A stretch of 64,000 nt of DNA from Meridianimarinicoccus zhengii (GCF_003254465.1 NZ_QDFI01000005.1:1-64000); one strand, 5' to 3'. Positions 38,949 to 49,040 are shown, counted from the stretch's first letter. Program-made: numbers and translations. Notes: generated from the letters alone by a model not told the origin.

Positions 38949-40556
38949 ATGCACACTGACCGCAGACATTTCCTGAAGCTGACCGCCGCCGCTGGCGGTG
39001 CTGCCATGACACCGTTCGCCTGGGCGACCAGGGCCGACGCACAGGGGTTGGAAACGATGGTCGTCGCCTCGGGCCAGACCATCAACAGCCTCGATCTGCA
39101 CCGCACCGGCACGAACCGCGCCAGCTACCAGGTGGCGATCAACTGCTACGACCGGCTCGTGGGCTTCGGGTCGCGCCAGTTGCCCACCGGCGAGATGTCC
39201 TATGACTACGACACTATCGTTCCCGAACTGGCCGAAAGCTGGACCATTTCGGACGATGGCCTGATCCTGACCTTCACGCTGAAACCCGACGCCACCTTTA
39301 CCGATGGCAGTCCGGTCACGGCGGCGGATGTGAAATGGTCCTTCGACCGCGCAGTCACCGTGGGCGGCTTCCCGTCGACGCAGATGCGCGCGGGCGGGTT
39401 CTTCCGCCCCGACCAGTTCGAGGCGGTTGACGACCGGACCTTCGTGCTGCGGCTCGATTATCCGTCCAAGCTGTCGCTGCCGAACCTTGCCGTTCCGGTG
39501 CCCTTCATCATCAACTCCGCCGTCGCCAAGGCGAACGCGACCGAGGCCGACCCATGGGCGATGGAATTCCTGCACACCACCACCGCCGGATCGGGCGCCT
39601 ATACCGTCGCGCGCTGGGACCAGGGCCAGCAGATCGTCTATGACCGGAACGACGCATGGACCGGCGGGCCGCTGCCCGAAATCCGGCGCGTCATCATGCG
39701 CGAGGTGCCGAACAATTCGACCCGCCGGGCACTGGTCGAACGGGGTGACGTGCAGGTGTCGTTCGACATACCCGACCGCGATGCCTCGGAACTGGTCGAC
39801 ACGGTCGACGTGTTCTCCACGCCCATCGAGAACTGCATCCACTGCGCCTGCCTGAACACGAAGTTCGAGCCGTTCCAGGACCCGGAGGTCCGCAAGGCCA
39901 TCGCTCACGCAATCCCTTACGAGGCGATCTTCCAGTCCGCCGCCTATGGTCGCGGTGCGCCGATGTGGGGTGGCGCGGCCGAAATCGCCGATACCGCGTG
40001 GCCGCGCCCCTTCCCCTATGCAACCGACATGGACAAGGCGCGCGCCCATCTCGAAGCCTCCAGCTTCGCGTCCGGCTTCCCGGTGCAGATGTCCATCAGC
40101 CTCGACCTGGCAAGCTGGATGGAACCGACCGCGCTGCTGATCCAGGAAAGCCTCGGCCAGCTTGGCATCACCACGACGGTGGAACGCATCCCCGGCGCCA
40201 ACTGGCGCACGGTGGCACTGGTCGAGAAGTCGCTCGATTTCCACCTCGAGAATTTCGGCGGCTGGCTGAACACGCCGGATTACTACTTCTTCTGGGCCTA
40301 TCAGAAGGACCGGCTGTTCAATTCCTCCAACTACGCCAACGAGGAGGTGCACGAACTGACCGACCGCGCCCTGCACATGTCGATGGACGATCCGGAATGG
40401 GCCCCGATGATCAAGCGGATGTTCGAGATCGTCATCGACGACCTGCCGCGCATTCCGCTCTATCAGCCGGCGCTGAACGTGGCGGTCAACGGGGCCTCGG
40501 GCTACGAGTTCTGGTTTCACCGCCAGCTCGACCCGCGCCGCATGACAGGCGCCTGA
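38949..40556 (+). CDS. ABC transporter substrate-binding protein, Tat-exported (system 2)
   Basis: 535 residues of the SBP_bac_5 family. The N-terminus DRRHFLKLTAAAGGAAM matches a twin-arginine signal (R-R-x-F-L-K), so it is probably folded before export. Typical parts are AESWTISDDGLILTFTLKPD, FTDGSPVTAADVKWSFDRA and late NVAVNGASGYEFWFHRQLDP. It heads the second importer operon, divergent from LysR. Only 3 bp separate it from the permease, without the hairpin seen in system 1. Confidence 0.93.
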   Translation: MHTDRRHFLKLTAAAGGAAMTPFAWATRADAQGLETMVVASGQTINSLDLHRTGTNRASYQVAINCYDRLVGFGSRQLPTGEMSYDYDTIVPELAESWTISDDGLILTFTLKPDATFTDGSPVTAADVKWSFDRAVTVGGFPSTQMRAGGFFRPDQFEAVDDRTFVLRLDYPSKLSLPNLAVPVPFIINSAVAKANATEADPWAMEFLHTTTAGSGAYTVARWDQGQQIVYDRNDAWTGGPLPEIRRVIMREVPNNSTRRALVERGDVQVSFDIPDRDASELVDTVDVFSTPIENCIHCACLNTKFEPFQDPEVRKAIAHAIPYEAIFQSAAYGRGAPMWGGAAEIADTAWPRPFPYATDMDKARAHLEASSFASGFPVQMSISLDLASWMEPTALLIQESLGQLGITTTVERIPGANWRTVALVEKSLDFHLENFGGWLNTPDYYFFWAYQKDRLFNSSNYANEEVHELTDRALHMSMDDPEWAPMIKRMFEIVIDDLPRIPLYQPALNVAVNGASGYEFWFHRQLDPRRMTGA

Positions 40557-40559
40557 GCC

Positions 40560-41585
40560 ATGGCCGGGCGGGTGCGCGCGATCGGGCTGCGGCTGGCGCA
40601 GACCGTGCCGGTCATCATCGGGGTGATCGTGATCAGTTTCATCCTGACACGCGCCCTGCCCGGCGACCCGGCGGTCTATTTCGCCGGGGCCATGGCCGAC
40701 GAACAATCCATCCAGCAGGTGCGCGAGACGCTCGGCCTCGACAAGCCGCTGGTGGCGCAATTCTTCCTCTATGTCGGAGACCTGCTGCAGGGCGACTTGG
40801 GACGGTCGATCAGCACGGGGCAACCTGTGCTGACCGATCTCGCCATGCGCCTGCCCGCCTCGCTGGAACTGACGCTGTCGGCGCTGGTGCTGTCCTGCAT
40901 CATCGCCATTCCGCTCGGCGTTCTGGCAGCGGTGCGGCAGGGGTCGTGGATCGACCATCTGTGCCGGGTGCTGGTGACGGCGGGCGTGTCGCTGCCCACG
41001 TTCTTCACCGGGATCCTGCTGGTCTACGTGTTCTACTATCTGCTGGGCTGGGCACCTTCGCCGCTCGGGCGTCTCGACTTCATCTATTTCGAACCGCCGC
41101 GCGTCACCGGCTTCTACCTGATCGACAGCCTGATCGCGGGCGATCTTGAGACCTTCGCCGCCACACTGCGACAGCTGGCCCTTCCCACCATAACGCTGGC
41201 CCTGTTCACGCTCGCGCCCATCGCGCGGATGACGCGGGCGGCGATGCTGCAGGCGCTGTCGTCCGACTACATCCGCACCGCCCGCGCGGCGGGCCTGTCG
41301 CGCGGCAAGATCCTGTTCGGCTATGGCCTGCGCAACGCGCTGCTGCCGGTGGTCACCACGCTGGGAATGGTGTTTTCCTTCGTGCTGGGCGCCAACGTGC
41401 TGGTGGAAAAGGTCTTCGCCTGGCCCGGCATCGGGTCCTACGCGGTCGAGGCGCTGGTCGCGTCGGACTATGCCGCCGTGCAGGGCTTCGTGCTGGCGAT
41501 GGCGTTTCTCTTCGTGACGCTCAATCTCATCATCGATCTCAGTTACGCGCTGATCGATCCGCGCATCGGGTTCGACACCAAATGA
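40560..41585 (+). CDS. ABC transporter permease, DppB-like (system 2)
   Basis: 341 residues with six membrane helices. ALPGDPAVYFAG after the first helix, LGRSISTGQPVL, and the EAA-loop region AMLQALSSDYIRTARAAGLS are typical of DppB-like permeases. Its end overlaps the next gene by 4 bp. Confidence 0.94.
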   Translation: MAGRVRAIGLRLAQTVPVIIGVIVISFILTRALPGDPAVYFAGAMADEQSIQQVRETLGLDKPLVAQFFLYVGDLLQGDLGRSISTGQPVLTDLAMRLPASLELTLSALVLSCIIAIPLGVLAAVRQGSWIDHLCRVLVTAGVSLPTFFTGILLVYVFYYLLGWAPSPLGRLDFIYFEPPRVTGFYLIDSLIAGDLETFAATLRQLALPTITLALFTLAPIARMTRAAMLQALSSDYIRTARAAGLSRGKILFGYGLRNALLPVVTTLGMVFSFVLGANVLVEKVFAWPGIGSYAVEALVASDYAAVQGFVLAMAFLFVTLNLIIDLSYALIDPRIGFDTK

Positions 41586-42460
41586 CCGACGCCACGCAGG
41601 TTCCGGGCCGCAAACCCGATGGCGCATGGGCACATCTGCTGCACGTGCTGCGCGAGAACCCCGTGACCATGCTGTCCTTCGGCATGTTCGCCTTCTTCCT
41701 GCTGCAGGCGGTCTTCGGCGCGATGCTGGTGCCGCACGACCCGCTGGCGACCAACGCCACAAACGCGCTGCAACCGCCCAACTGGACCCACTGGTTCGGC
41801 ACCGACAGCCTGGGTCGGGACGTGTTCAGCCGCGTGGTGGTGGCGACCCGGCTGGACCTGACGATCTCGGTGCTGGCGGTGGCGATCTCCTTCGTGATCG
41901 GGTCGGTGCTCGGGGCCATCGCCGGCTATTGGGGCGGCTGGATCGACGCGGTGCTGAACCGCATCCTCGACACGATCATGGCCTTTCCGCTGTTCGTCCT
42001 GGCCATGGGGATCGTCGCCGCCCTGGGCAACACGATCGAGAACATCATCTACGCGACCGCGTTGATCAACATCCCCTTCTATGCCCGGCTCGTGCGGGCC
42101 GAGGTCAACATCCGGCGCGAGGCAGGGTTCGCGCTGGCCGCGCGTCTGTCGGGCAACTCGCACCTGTGCACGCTCGCCTTCCACATCTTCCCGAACGCCC
42201 TGCCGCCGATGATGGTGCAGGTGTCGCTGAACATGGGCTGGGCGATCCTGAACGCGGCGGGTCTGTCCTTCATCGGGCTGGGTGTGCGTCCGCCGACGCC
42301 GGAATGGGGCATCATGGTCGCCGAAGGGGCCAACTACATCATCTCGGGCCACTGGTGGGTCGCGCTGTTTCCGGGGCTGTGGCTGATGCTGGCGGTCTTC
42401 ACCTTCAACCTGATGGGCGACGGTCTGCGTGACATCGTCGACCCGCGCCGGAGAACGTGA
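41582..42460 (+). CDS. ABC transporter permease, DppC-like (system 2)
   Basis: 292 residues with six membrane helices. FGTDSLGRDVFSRVVVATRL and an EAA-loop region RAEVNIRREAGFALAARLSG fit DppC. WAILNAAGLSFIGLGVRPPT precedes the last helix. It overlaps its upstream partner and is followed after 1 bp by the ATPase gene. Confidence 0.94.
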   Translation: MTDATQVPGRKPDGAWAHLLHVLRENPVTMLSFGMFAFFLLQAVFGAMLVPHDPLATNATNALQPPNWTHWFGTDSLGRDVFSRVVVATRLDLTISVLAVAISFVIGSVLGAIAGYWGGWIDAVLNRILDTIMAFPLFVLAMGIVAALGNTIENIIYATALINIPFYARLVRAEVNIRREAGFALAARLSGNSHLCTLAFHIFPNALPPMMVQVSLNMGWAILNAAGLSFIGLGVRPPTPEWGIMVAEGANYIISGHWWVALFPGLWLMLAVFTFNLMGDGLRDIVDPRRRT

Positions 42461-42461
42461 A

Positions 42462-44111
42462 ATGCTGAGCATCAAGGATTTCGCGGTCTCTTTCCGCACA
42501 CGACGTGGCGAGGTGGAGGCGGTGCGCGGCATATCCCTCGACCTCGCGACGGGTGAGACGCTGGGCATCGTCGGCGAAAGCGGATCGGGCAAATCGGTCA
42601 CGTCCTACGCGCTGATGCGCATCCTCGACGCGGGCGGGCGGATCAAGGCGGGCAGCGCGACGTTCGACGGGCGCGATCTGGCGCAGGCTGCGGAACGCGA
42701 CATGCAGGCGATCCGCGGTCGCGAGATCAGCATGATCTTCCAGAACCCCCGCGCGGCGCTGAACCCGATCCGCAAGGTCGGCCACCAGTTGGAGGACGTG
42801 CTGCGCCGCCATGGCCGCGCGACCCGCGCCAACGCCCGCGCCAAGGCCATCGAGGCGCTCGAAGCCGTGCGTATCCGGGACGCCGAAGCGCGCTATGATG
42901 CCTACCCGTTCGAGTTGTCGGGCGGCATGTGCCAGCGGGTCGTCTTCGCCATCGCCCTCGCCTGCGGTCCGCGCCTGCTAATCGCCGACGAACCGACCAC
43001 GGGCCTCGACATCACCACGCAAAAGGCGGTGATGGACCTTGTGCGCGACCTGACGCGGGATCGCGGGATGTCATCGATCCTGATCACCCACGACCTTGGC
43101 CTAGCGGCGGAATATTGCGACCGGCTTGCGGTCATGAAGGACGGAAAGATCGTGGAAACCGGCCCCGCCGCAGCACTGTTCGCCGACCCGAGGCACCCCT
43201 ATACCCGCAAGCTGGTCGATGCGACGCCGCGTCCCGGTGCAGGCTTGCGCGACCTGCTGCCGGTCGAGACGCGCACGCCGCTGGCCGATCACGCGCCTGG
43301 CGACCGGGCGCTGGTGCAGGTGCGCGACCTTGTGAAGACCTATCCGGGCAAGTCCGGGCCGGTGCACGCGGTCAAGGGTATTTCCTTCACCATCCGCGAA
43401 GGCCAGAGCGTCGGGCTGGTGGGCGAGTCGGGCTGCGGCAAGTCGACAACATCCTCCATGCTGGTGCGCTTGCTTGACCGAACGTCGGGCGACATCCTGT
43501 TCGACGGGTTCGACATCGCGGCCATTCCCGCCGACCGTTTCGTGCGCGACGCGCGACGCAGCCAGATCCAGATGGTGTTCCAGGACGCCACCGACAGCCT
43601 CAACCCGCGCCATTCCGCCCGCCAGACCATCGCCGACCCCATCCTGCGGATGAGCGATCTGCGCGGCACGGCCCTGACCGCCCGGATCGAGGAACTGGCG
43701 ACCCTGTGCGGCTTGCCCCTGCCGCTGCTGGACCGCTTCCCGCACCAGTTGTCGGGCGGGCAGAAGGCGCGGGTGGGCATCGCGCGGGCCATCGCCCTCG
43801 ATCCTAAGTTCCTGATCCTCGATGAACCAACCGCGGCGCTGGACGTGTCCATTCAGGCGGTGGTGCTGAACCTGCTGGCCGACCTGCGCGCCCGGCTCGG
43901 CATGACCTATCTGTTCGTCAGCCACGATCTGAACGTGGTGAGGCTGCTCTGCGACCATGTCATCGTGATGCAGGGGGGAGAGATCGTCGAACAGGGGCCC
44001 GCCGCGCGGGTCATGGATGCGCCGCGGCATCTCTATACCCGCACCCTTCTGGCCGCAGCGCCGAGGCCGCCGGCCGCGATTGCGCCCGCGACGACATCCG
44101 CTGCCGAATAA
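42462..44111 (+). CDS. Fused dual ABC ATPase, DppDF-like (system 2)
   Basis: 549 residues with two complete ATPase halves. First: GESGSGKSV, LSGGMCQR and LLIADEPTTGLD. Second: GESGCGKST, LSGGQKARVGIARA and FLILDEPTAALD, with QMVFQDATDSLNPR as Q-loop. The fusion replaces the two separate DppD/DppF proteins of system 1. It lies between the permease genes and an allophanate hydrolase, all in one direction with tiny gaps. Confidence 0.94.
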   Translation: MLSIKDFAVSFRTRRGEVEAVRGISLDLATGETLGIVGESGSGKSVTSYALMRILDAGGRIKAGSATFDGRDLAQAAERDMQAIRGREISMIFQNPRAALNPIRKVGHQLEDVLRRHGRATRANARAKAIEALEAVRIRDAEARYDAYPFELSGGMCQRVVFAIALACGPRLLIADEPTTGLDITTQKAVMDLVRDLTRDRGMSSILITHDLGLAAEYCDRLAVMKDGKIVETGPAAALFADPRHPYTRKLVDATPRPGAGLRDLLPVETRTPLADHAPGDRALVQVRDLVKTYPGKSGPVHAVKGISFTIREGQSVGLVGESGCGKSTTSSMLVRLLDRTSGDILFDGFDIAAIPADRFVRDARRSQIQMVFQDATDSLNPRHSARQTIADPILRMSDLRGTALTARIEELATLCGLPLPLLDRFPHQLSGGQKARVGIARAIALDPKFLILDEPTAALDVSIQAVVLNLLADLRARLGMTYLFVSHDLNVVRLLCDHVIVMQGGEIVEQGPAARVMDAPRHLYTRTLLAAAPRPPAAIAPATTSAAE

Positions 44112-44121
44112 GAGACGATCC

Positions 44122-45945
44122 ATGACCACACCCCTACGCGACCTGCCTTTCACCCTCAGCGCCCTGCGCGATTCCTATGCCGCGGGCGTGACACCTGCCG
44201 AGGTACTGGACGAGGTTCTTGACCGTCTGTCCGCCGTGGACGATCCAGCGATCTTCATTCACCTCGCAGGCGAGGATGAGCTTGCCGCCGCTGCGGCCGC
44301 CCTTGGCCGCTTCGACCCCGACCGCCCACTCTGGGGCATTCCGTTCGCGGTCAAGGACAATATCGACGTGGCAGGCATGCCCACGACAGCCGCCTGCCCG
44401 GACTATGCCTATGACGCGACCGAAGACGCGTTCGTCGTCGCCCGGCTGCGCGCGGCAGGTGCCATTCCCGTCGGCAAGACCAATCTCGACCAGTTCGCCA
44501 CCGGTCTGGTGGGCGTGCGCTCGCCCTACGGCGTGCCGCGGAACGCGCTGGATGCCGCCATCGTGCCGGGCGGGTCGTCCTCCGGTTCGGGCGTCGTCGT
44601 GGCGCATGGGATCGTGCCCTTCGCGCTCGGGACAGACACCGCGGGGTCAGGACGCGTGCCCGCCGCGCTGAACAACGTCGTCGGACTGAAACCCAGCCTC
44701 GGGGCGCTGTCCGCCTCCGGGGTGGTGCCCGCCTGCCGGACGCTCGACACGATCTCGATCTTCGCGCTGACGGTGGCCGACGCCCATGCCGTCTTCCGCG
44801 CGGCGGCAGCCTTCGATGCCGATGACGCCTATTCCCGCCCCCTGCCCGCAACCGCCATGCCCGCCCCGATGCCTGCGCCGCGCATCGCGGCCCCGGACAC
44901 CGCCAGCCTGCGCTTCTTCGGTGACGCCATGCAGGAAGCGGATTTCGAAGCGACCCTTGCCACGCTGGCCGCCGATGGCGCCTCCATCGACAGGGTCGAT
45001 TTCACCCCATTCTACGACGTGGCGCAGATGCTCTATGACGGCGCCTGGATCGCGGAGCGCTACGCCGCCATCGAGGACGTCATGACCACACGCCCCGACA
45101 GCGTGCACCCCGTCACCCGCGCGATCATCGCGCAGGCCGAGGGGCAGAGCGCGGTAGACACCTTCAACGGGTTCTACCGACTCGCGCGTCTCCGCCGGGC
45201 CTGCGCCCCGGTTCTCGACCGCGCCGACATGCTGTGCGTGCCGACGATCCCGACCTTCGCGACCCTGGCCGAGATGGAGGCCGACCCGATCACGCCGAAT
45301 TCGAACCTGGGCACCTACACCAACTTCGTGAACCTGCTGAACCTCTGCGCGCTGGCGGTACCGACCGGCCCCCGCGGCGACGGACGGCCCGGCAGCGTCA
45401 CGCTGATCGCGCCAGCGGGGCAGGATGGCGTGATCGCAGCACAAGGGCAGCAGTTGATGCAGACCCGCGGGCCCATGCTCGGGGGAACCGGCCACGCGAC
45501 GCCCGATCAGTCAACCCCGGACCCCATCCGCCTCACCGGGAGCGAGATGATCCTCGCCGTGTGCGGTGCGCACATGTCCGGGTTGCCGCTCAACCGGGAA
45601 CTGACATCGCGCGGGGCACGGTTCATCGCGGCCACGCGAACCGCGCCCAGCTACGCCTTCTACGCCTTGCCCGGCGGGCCGCCCTATCGTCCCGGCCTTT
45701 GCCGCCGCGACGACGGGCAAGGCACCGCCATCGCGCTGGAGCTTTGGGCGATCCCGAAAAGCGCCATGGGCGATTTCATGGATGGCATCCCCGCACCGCT
45801 GAGCATCGGAAACGTCGAGATCGAAGATGGCTCGTGTGTGAAAGGGTTCTTGTGCGAATCCGCCGGGCTTGGCGCAGCAGAAGATATCAGCGCGTTCGGC
45901 GGCTGGAGAGGCTATCTCGCGCGGGAGGCGCAGGTCGTCGCCTAG
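44122..45945 (+). CDS. Allophanate hydrolase (AtzF/DUR1,2 amidase type)
   Basis: 607 residues. An N-terminal amidase-signature domain (about 1-450) has Lys78 in AVKDNIDVAG, cis-Ser152 in GGSSSGSG and nucleophile Ser176 in DTAGSGRVPA. A C-terminal allophanate-hydrolase domain (about 470-605) begins MILAVCGAHMSGLPLNREL. The pair converts allophanate to ammonia and CO2. Allophanate comes from urea carboxylase, biuret or carboxyguanidine deimination; none of those enzymes is in the window. It is the last gene of the system 2 operon, which links import to nitrogen release. Confidence 0.92.
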   Translation: MTTPLRDLPFTLSALRDSYAAGVTPAEVLDEVLDRLSAVDDPAIFIHLAGEDELAAAAAALGRFDPDRPLWGIPFAVKDNIDVAGMPTTAACPDYAYDATEDAFVVARLRAAGAIPVGKTNLDQFATGLVGVRSPYGVPRNALDAAIVPGGSSSGSGVVVAHGIVPFALGTDTAGSGRVPAALNNVVGLKPSLGALSASGVVPACRTLDTISIFALTVADAHAVFRAAAAFDADDAYSRPLPATAMPAPMPAPRIAAPDTASLRFFGDAMQEADFEATLATLAADGASIDRVDFTPFYDVAQMLYDGAWIAERYAAIEDVMTTRPDSVHPVTRAIIAQAEGQSAVDTFNGFYRLARLRRACAPVLDRADMLCVPTIPTFATLAEMEADPITPNSNLGTYTNFVNLLNLCALAVPTGPRGDGRPGSVTLIAPAGQDGVIAAQGQQLMQTRGPMLGGTGHATPDQSTPDPIRLTGSEMILAVCGAHMSGLPLNRELTSRGARFIAATRTAPSYAFYALPGGPPYRPGLCRRDDGQGTAIALELWAIPKSAMGDFMDGIPAPLSIGNVEIEDGSCVKGFLCESAGLGAAEDISAFGGWRGYLAREAQVVA

Positions 45946-46202
45946 ACATGGGGACCTGCCGCTGAACCCCGGCATGCCAGCGCCCCGGTCCCCTTCGTCA
46001 TGTGCACCGCGCCGCCTGAGGGATCGGGCGGCTGCGTCCGCCCGGCACCGAACCAAGCCTGCAGTGGTCCCCGCGGCACGGGGCACGACCGCTTCTTGTC
46101 CGGAGCAGCGGATCCGACGTCGCATGGACCAACCCCAATCGGGAAAGGGCTTTCCGCAATGCCGAAAAGCCGCTAGCTGTTCCAGGGGTGAGACTGGGCG
46201 GC

Positions 46203-47645
46203 ATGAGACATCGATACATCCTGAGGCCGAAGCCCTGTCAGTCGCACGCGCGTCCCGGCCTGCGCCGCCGGACCTGTCCGCCAACCGTCCTGCTCGCGGG
46301 TCTGCTGTGTGCCGTGCTGTCCGGCTGCGCCGGGACACTGGCGCCGGTCACCGCCCCGGACCCGCAGGGCGATGTGGCGGGGATGCCGGCCATGCGCGAG
46401 TTCGGTTCCCCACGGCCCATACCGCCCGCACGGGCCAATGCGGACATGGCCATCGATTTCATCGATCTGACGATGGAACTGGAAAGCGGTGCGCCCCTGC
46501 CCGTCTTCACCCGTTTCGACGAACCGGTGACCGTGGCGCTGGCCGGGGCGGCGACACCCGTGTTCGACACCGAGCTTGACCGGCTCGTGACGCGGTTGCG
46601 GCGCGAGGCCGGGATCGACATCCGCCGGACCGACGCCGCGGGCGCCATCACCGTCGAAGCCGTGCGCCGCGCCGATCTCGACCGGGTGGTGCCGCAGGCA
46701 GCCTGTTTCGTGCTGCCGCTCGCCACCAGCTGGACAGTGTTCCAGGCCGACACGCGTGCCGCAGGGCTCAACTGGGCAGACCTGACCAGCCGGCAGGCGG
46801 CCACCATCTTCATCCCCGCCGACATCAGCGCACAGGAGATCCGCGACTGCCTGCACGAAGAGATCGCGCAGGCGCTCGGCCCGGTGAACGACCTGTTCCG
46901 GCTAGAGGATTCGATCTTCAACGACGACAACATGCACAGCGTGCTGACCGGCTTCGACATGCTGATGTTGCGCGTGGCCTATGACCCGGCGCTGGCCAAT
47001 GGCATGGCTCGGGAAACAGTGGCGGCGCGGTTGCCCGCGATCCTCGCGCGGCTGAACCCGGCCGGCGAATCCGTGCCCGCCCGCGGCATCGCGCCGACCC
47101 CGCCCGAATGGCAAAGGGCTACGGTCTTCGCGCTAAGCCCGAACCAGCCGGTGCTGCGGCGGCGGCAGGCGTCGTTGCGGGCGCTGTCGGTGGCGCAGGA
47201 CGAAGGCTGGCAGGACGTGCGGCTGGGCCTGTCACTGCTGACCGCGGGGCGGCTTTCCACGGGCCGCGACGCGGGCTTCGCGCTGGAGGCGTTCTTCAAG
47301 GCCGGGCAGGTCTATGGCGCGCGGCCCGCGACCGCCGTGCATGCCGCGCAGGTCGGCATACAGGTCGCGGCGTTCGCGCTCGTTGCCGAGGATTTCGACA
47401 CGGTTCTGCGGCTGACAGACCGGCACATTCCCGCCGCCCGCCGGGCCGAGAACGGCGCTCTACTGGGCGATCTCCTGATGGTGCGCGCGGCGGCGCTCGA
47501 TGCGCTGGGACGGTCCGAAGTGGCCGCGGAGATCCGGGGTGACGGTTTCGGCTGGGCACGGTATGGGCTACGCTCCGACGCCGAGGTGCTGCGCCGCGCC
47601 GCCGAGATCGCGGCGCTGCTGCCGCCAGAACAGGAGGGATCATGA
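46203..47645 (+). CDS. DUF2927 lipoprotein
   Basis: 480 residues (an in-frame GTG at 46188 is also possible). A long basic N-terminus precedes VLLAGLLCAVLSGCAG, a lipobox with the acylated Cys. DUF2927 covers about 80-290, with the characteristic CLHEEIAQALGPVNDLF, a possible zinc-protease-like HEE site, and DNMHSVLTGFDMLMLRVAYDP. The C-terminal part is helical, repeat-like (TPR-like), without clear motifs. Envelope location is expected. Its stop overlaps a small membrane protein gene. Confidence 0.85.
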   Translation: MRHRYILRPKPCQSHARPGLRRRTCPPTVLLAGLLCAVLSGCAGTLAPVTAPDPQGDVAGMPAMREFGSPRPIPPARANADMAIDFIDLTMELESGAPLPVFTRFDEPVTVALAGAATPVFDTELDRLVTRLRREAGIDIRRTDAAGAITVEAVRRADLDRVVPQAACFVLPLATSWTVFQADTRAAGLNWADLTSRQAATIFIPADISAQEIRDCLHEEIAQALGPVNDLFRLEDSIFNDDNMHSVLTGFDMLMLRVAYDPALANGMARETVAARLPAILARLNPAGESVPARGIAPTPPEWQRATVFALSPNQPVLRRRQASLRALSVAQDEGWQDVRLGLSLLTAGRLSTGRDAGFALEAFFKAGQVYGARPATAVHAAQVGIQVAAFALVAEDFDTVLRLTDRHIPAARRAENGALLGDLLMVRAAALDALGRSEVAAEIRGDGFGWARYGLRSDAEVLRRAAEIAALLPPEQEGS

Positions 47646-47806
47646 TCGTCATCGCAGCCGCCCTGGCCGGGGGCGCCTATGGCGGATGGCTCGCGCGCCG
47701 CCGCAAGGGCAAGCCCGCCGATATCGCGCAATACGCCGCGGGCTTCGCGCTCGCCTTCGCGACCGTGGCTGTCTTCGCCAACGTCTTCATCGTGCGGATG
47801 GGCTGA
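47642..47806 (+). CDS. Small membrane protein, 54 residues
   Basis: An ATG overlapping the DUF2927 stop (ATGA) opens a 54-codon frame. It has a short hydrophobic N-terminus (MIVIAAALAGGAYGGWLA), a basic RRRKGK patch, and a second long hydrophobic helix (about 29-51), the pattern of a two-helix small membrane protein. Comparable small genes are found at this place in other Rhodobacteraceae. Function is unknown. Confidence 0.75.
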   Translation: MIVIAAALAGGAYGGWLARRRKGKPADIAQYAAGFALAFATVAVFANVFIVRMG

Positions 47807-47811
47807 CCCCC

Positions 47812-48993
47812 GTGTTCCTGCCGTTCTTCGACCAGCTCCGCGCCCACGAGGTCCCGGTATCCCTGCGCGAATACCTCGGGTTTCTTGAAGCGATGGACGC
47901 GAACCTTGTGACCTATGATGTGGACGGGTTCTATTACCTCGCGCGCGCGACGATGGTGAAGGACGAACGGCATCTCGACCGGTTCGACCGCGCCTTCGCT
48001 GCCGCCTTCGCCGGGTTGGAGCATGTCAACGTCGCCGACATGCTGAGCGCGGTGGATCTGCCGCGCGACTGGCTGGAAAAGCTCGCCGAAAAGACCCTGA
48101 GCGACGCCGAGAAGGCCGAGATCGCGGCCTTGGGCGGGTTCGACAAGCTGATGGAAACGCTGAAGGAACGCCTGAAGGAACAACAGGGCCGCCACCAGGG
48201 CGGCTCCAAATGGATCGGTACGGCGGGCACGTCCCCGTTCGGGGCCTATGGCTACAACCCCGAAGGCGTGCGCATCGGTCAGGACGGGTCGCGCCACCGC
48301 CGCGCCGTGAAGGTCTGGGACAAGCGGGAATTCCGCAATCTCGACGACAGCGTCGAGCTGGGCACCCGCAACATCAAGGTCGCGCTGAAACGCCTGCGCC
48401 GCTGGGCCCGCGAGGGCGCGGCGGAGGAACTGGACCTCGACGGCACGATCCGCGCCACGGCGGAACATGGCTACCTGGACGTGAAGACCCGTCCCGAGCG
48501 GCGCAATGCCGTGAAGGTGCTGCTGTTTCTCGATATCGGCGGGTCGATGGACGACCATATCCGCGTGGTGGAGGAACTGTTCTCGGCCGCGAAGGCCGAG
48601 TTCAAGCATCTCGAACACTATTACTTTCACAACTGCCTGTACGAAGGTGTGTGGCGCGACAACGCCCGGCGCTGGACCGAACAGACCGCCACATGGGACG
48701 TGCTGCACACCTACGGGTCGGACTACAAATGCATCTTCGTCGGCGATGCAAGCATGTCGCCCTACGAGGTGCTTTATCCCGGTGGTGCCAACGAACACTG
48801 GAACGCCGAAGCGGGCGAGGTCTGGCTGCGCCGCGCCTGTGCGCAATGGCCTGATCACCTGTGGATCAACCCCGTGCCCGAAAGGCACTGGGGCTATACG
48901 CAAAGCATCGGCCTGATCGGGCAGATCTTCGAGAACCGCATGGTGCCCATGACGCTGGACGGGATCGACCGGGGCGTGCGGCTTCTGACCTGA
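47812..48993 (+). CDS. VWA-domain protein (CoxE-like)
   Basis: 393 residues from GTG at 47812, giving the family N-terminus MFLPFFDQLRAHEVPVSLRE. The central part ends in a VWA domain (about 232-393): LFLDIGGSMDDHI holds a MIDAS-like Asp241-x-Gly243-x-Ser245. The sequence before it, GGSKWIGTAGTSPFGAYGYN, is typical of the COG3825 group. Members usually work with a MoxR-type AAA ATPase to mature protein complexes, but none is next to it here. It starts 5 bp after the small membrane protein gene. Confidence 0.85.
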   Translation: MFLPFFDQLRAHEVPVSLREYLGFLEAMDANLVTYDVDGFYYLARATMVKDERHLDRFDRAFAAAFAGLEHVNVADMLSAVDLPRDWLEKLAEKTLSDAEKAEIAALGGFDKLMETLKERLKEQQGRHQGGSKWIGTAGTSPFGAYGYNPEGVRIGQDGSRHRRAVKVWDKREFRNLDDSVELGTRNIKVALKRLRRWAREGAAEELDLDGTIRATAEHGYLDVKTRPERRNAVKVLLFLDIGGSMDDHIRVVEELFSAAKAEFKHLEHYYFHNCLYEGVWRDNARRWTEQTATWDVLHTYGSDYKCIFVGDASMSPYEVLYPGGANEHWNAEAGEVWLRRACAQWPDHLWINPVPERHWGYTQSIGLIGQIFENRMVPMTLDGIDRGVRLLT

Positions 48994-49040
48994 TCAAGCC
49001 TGCTCTTGGCGCGCTTGCGTCCAGCGGCTACATCTTGCGC

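Noticed and set aside
38826-41762. A continuous minus-strand open frame that extends the LysR gene upstream to 1280 codons
   Set aside because: It lies opposite the binding-protein and permease genes, is rich in Arg, His and Gln without any domain, and the LysR start with its own ribosome site is at 38825. It results from the GC-rich third codon positions of the opposite strand.
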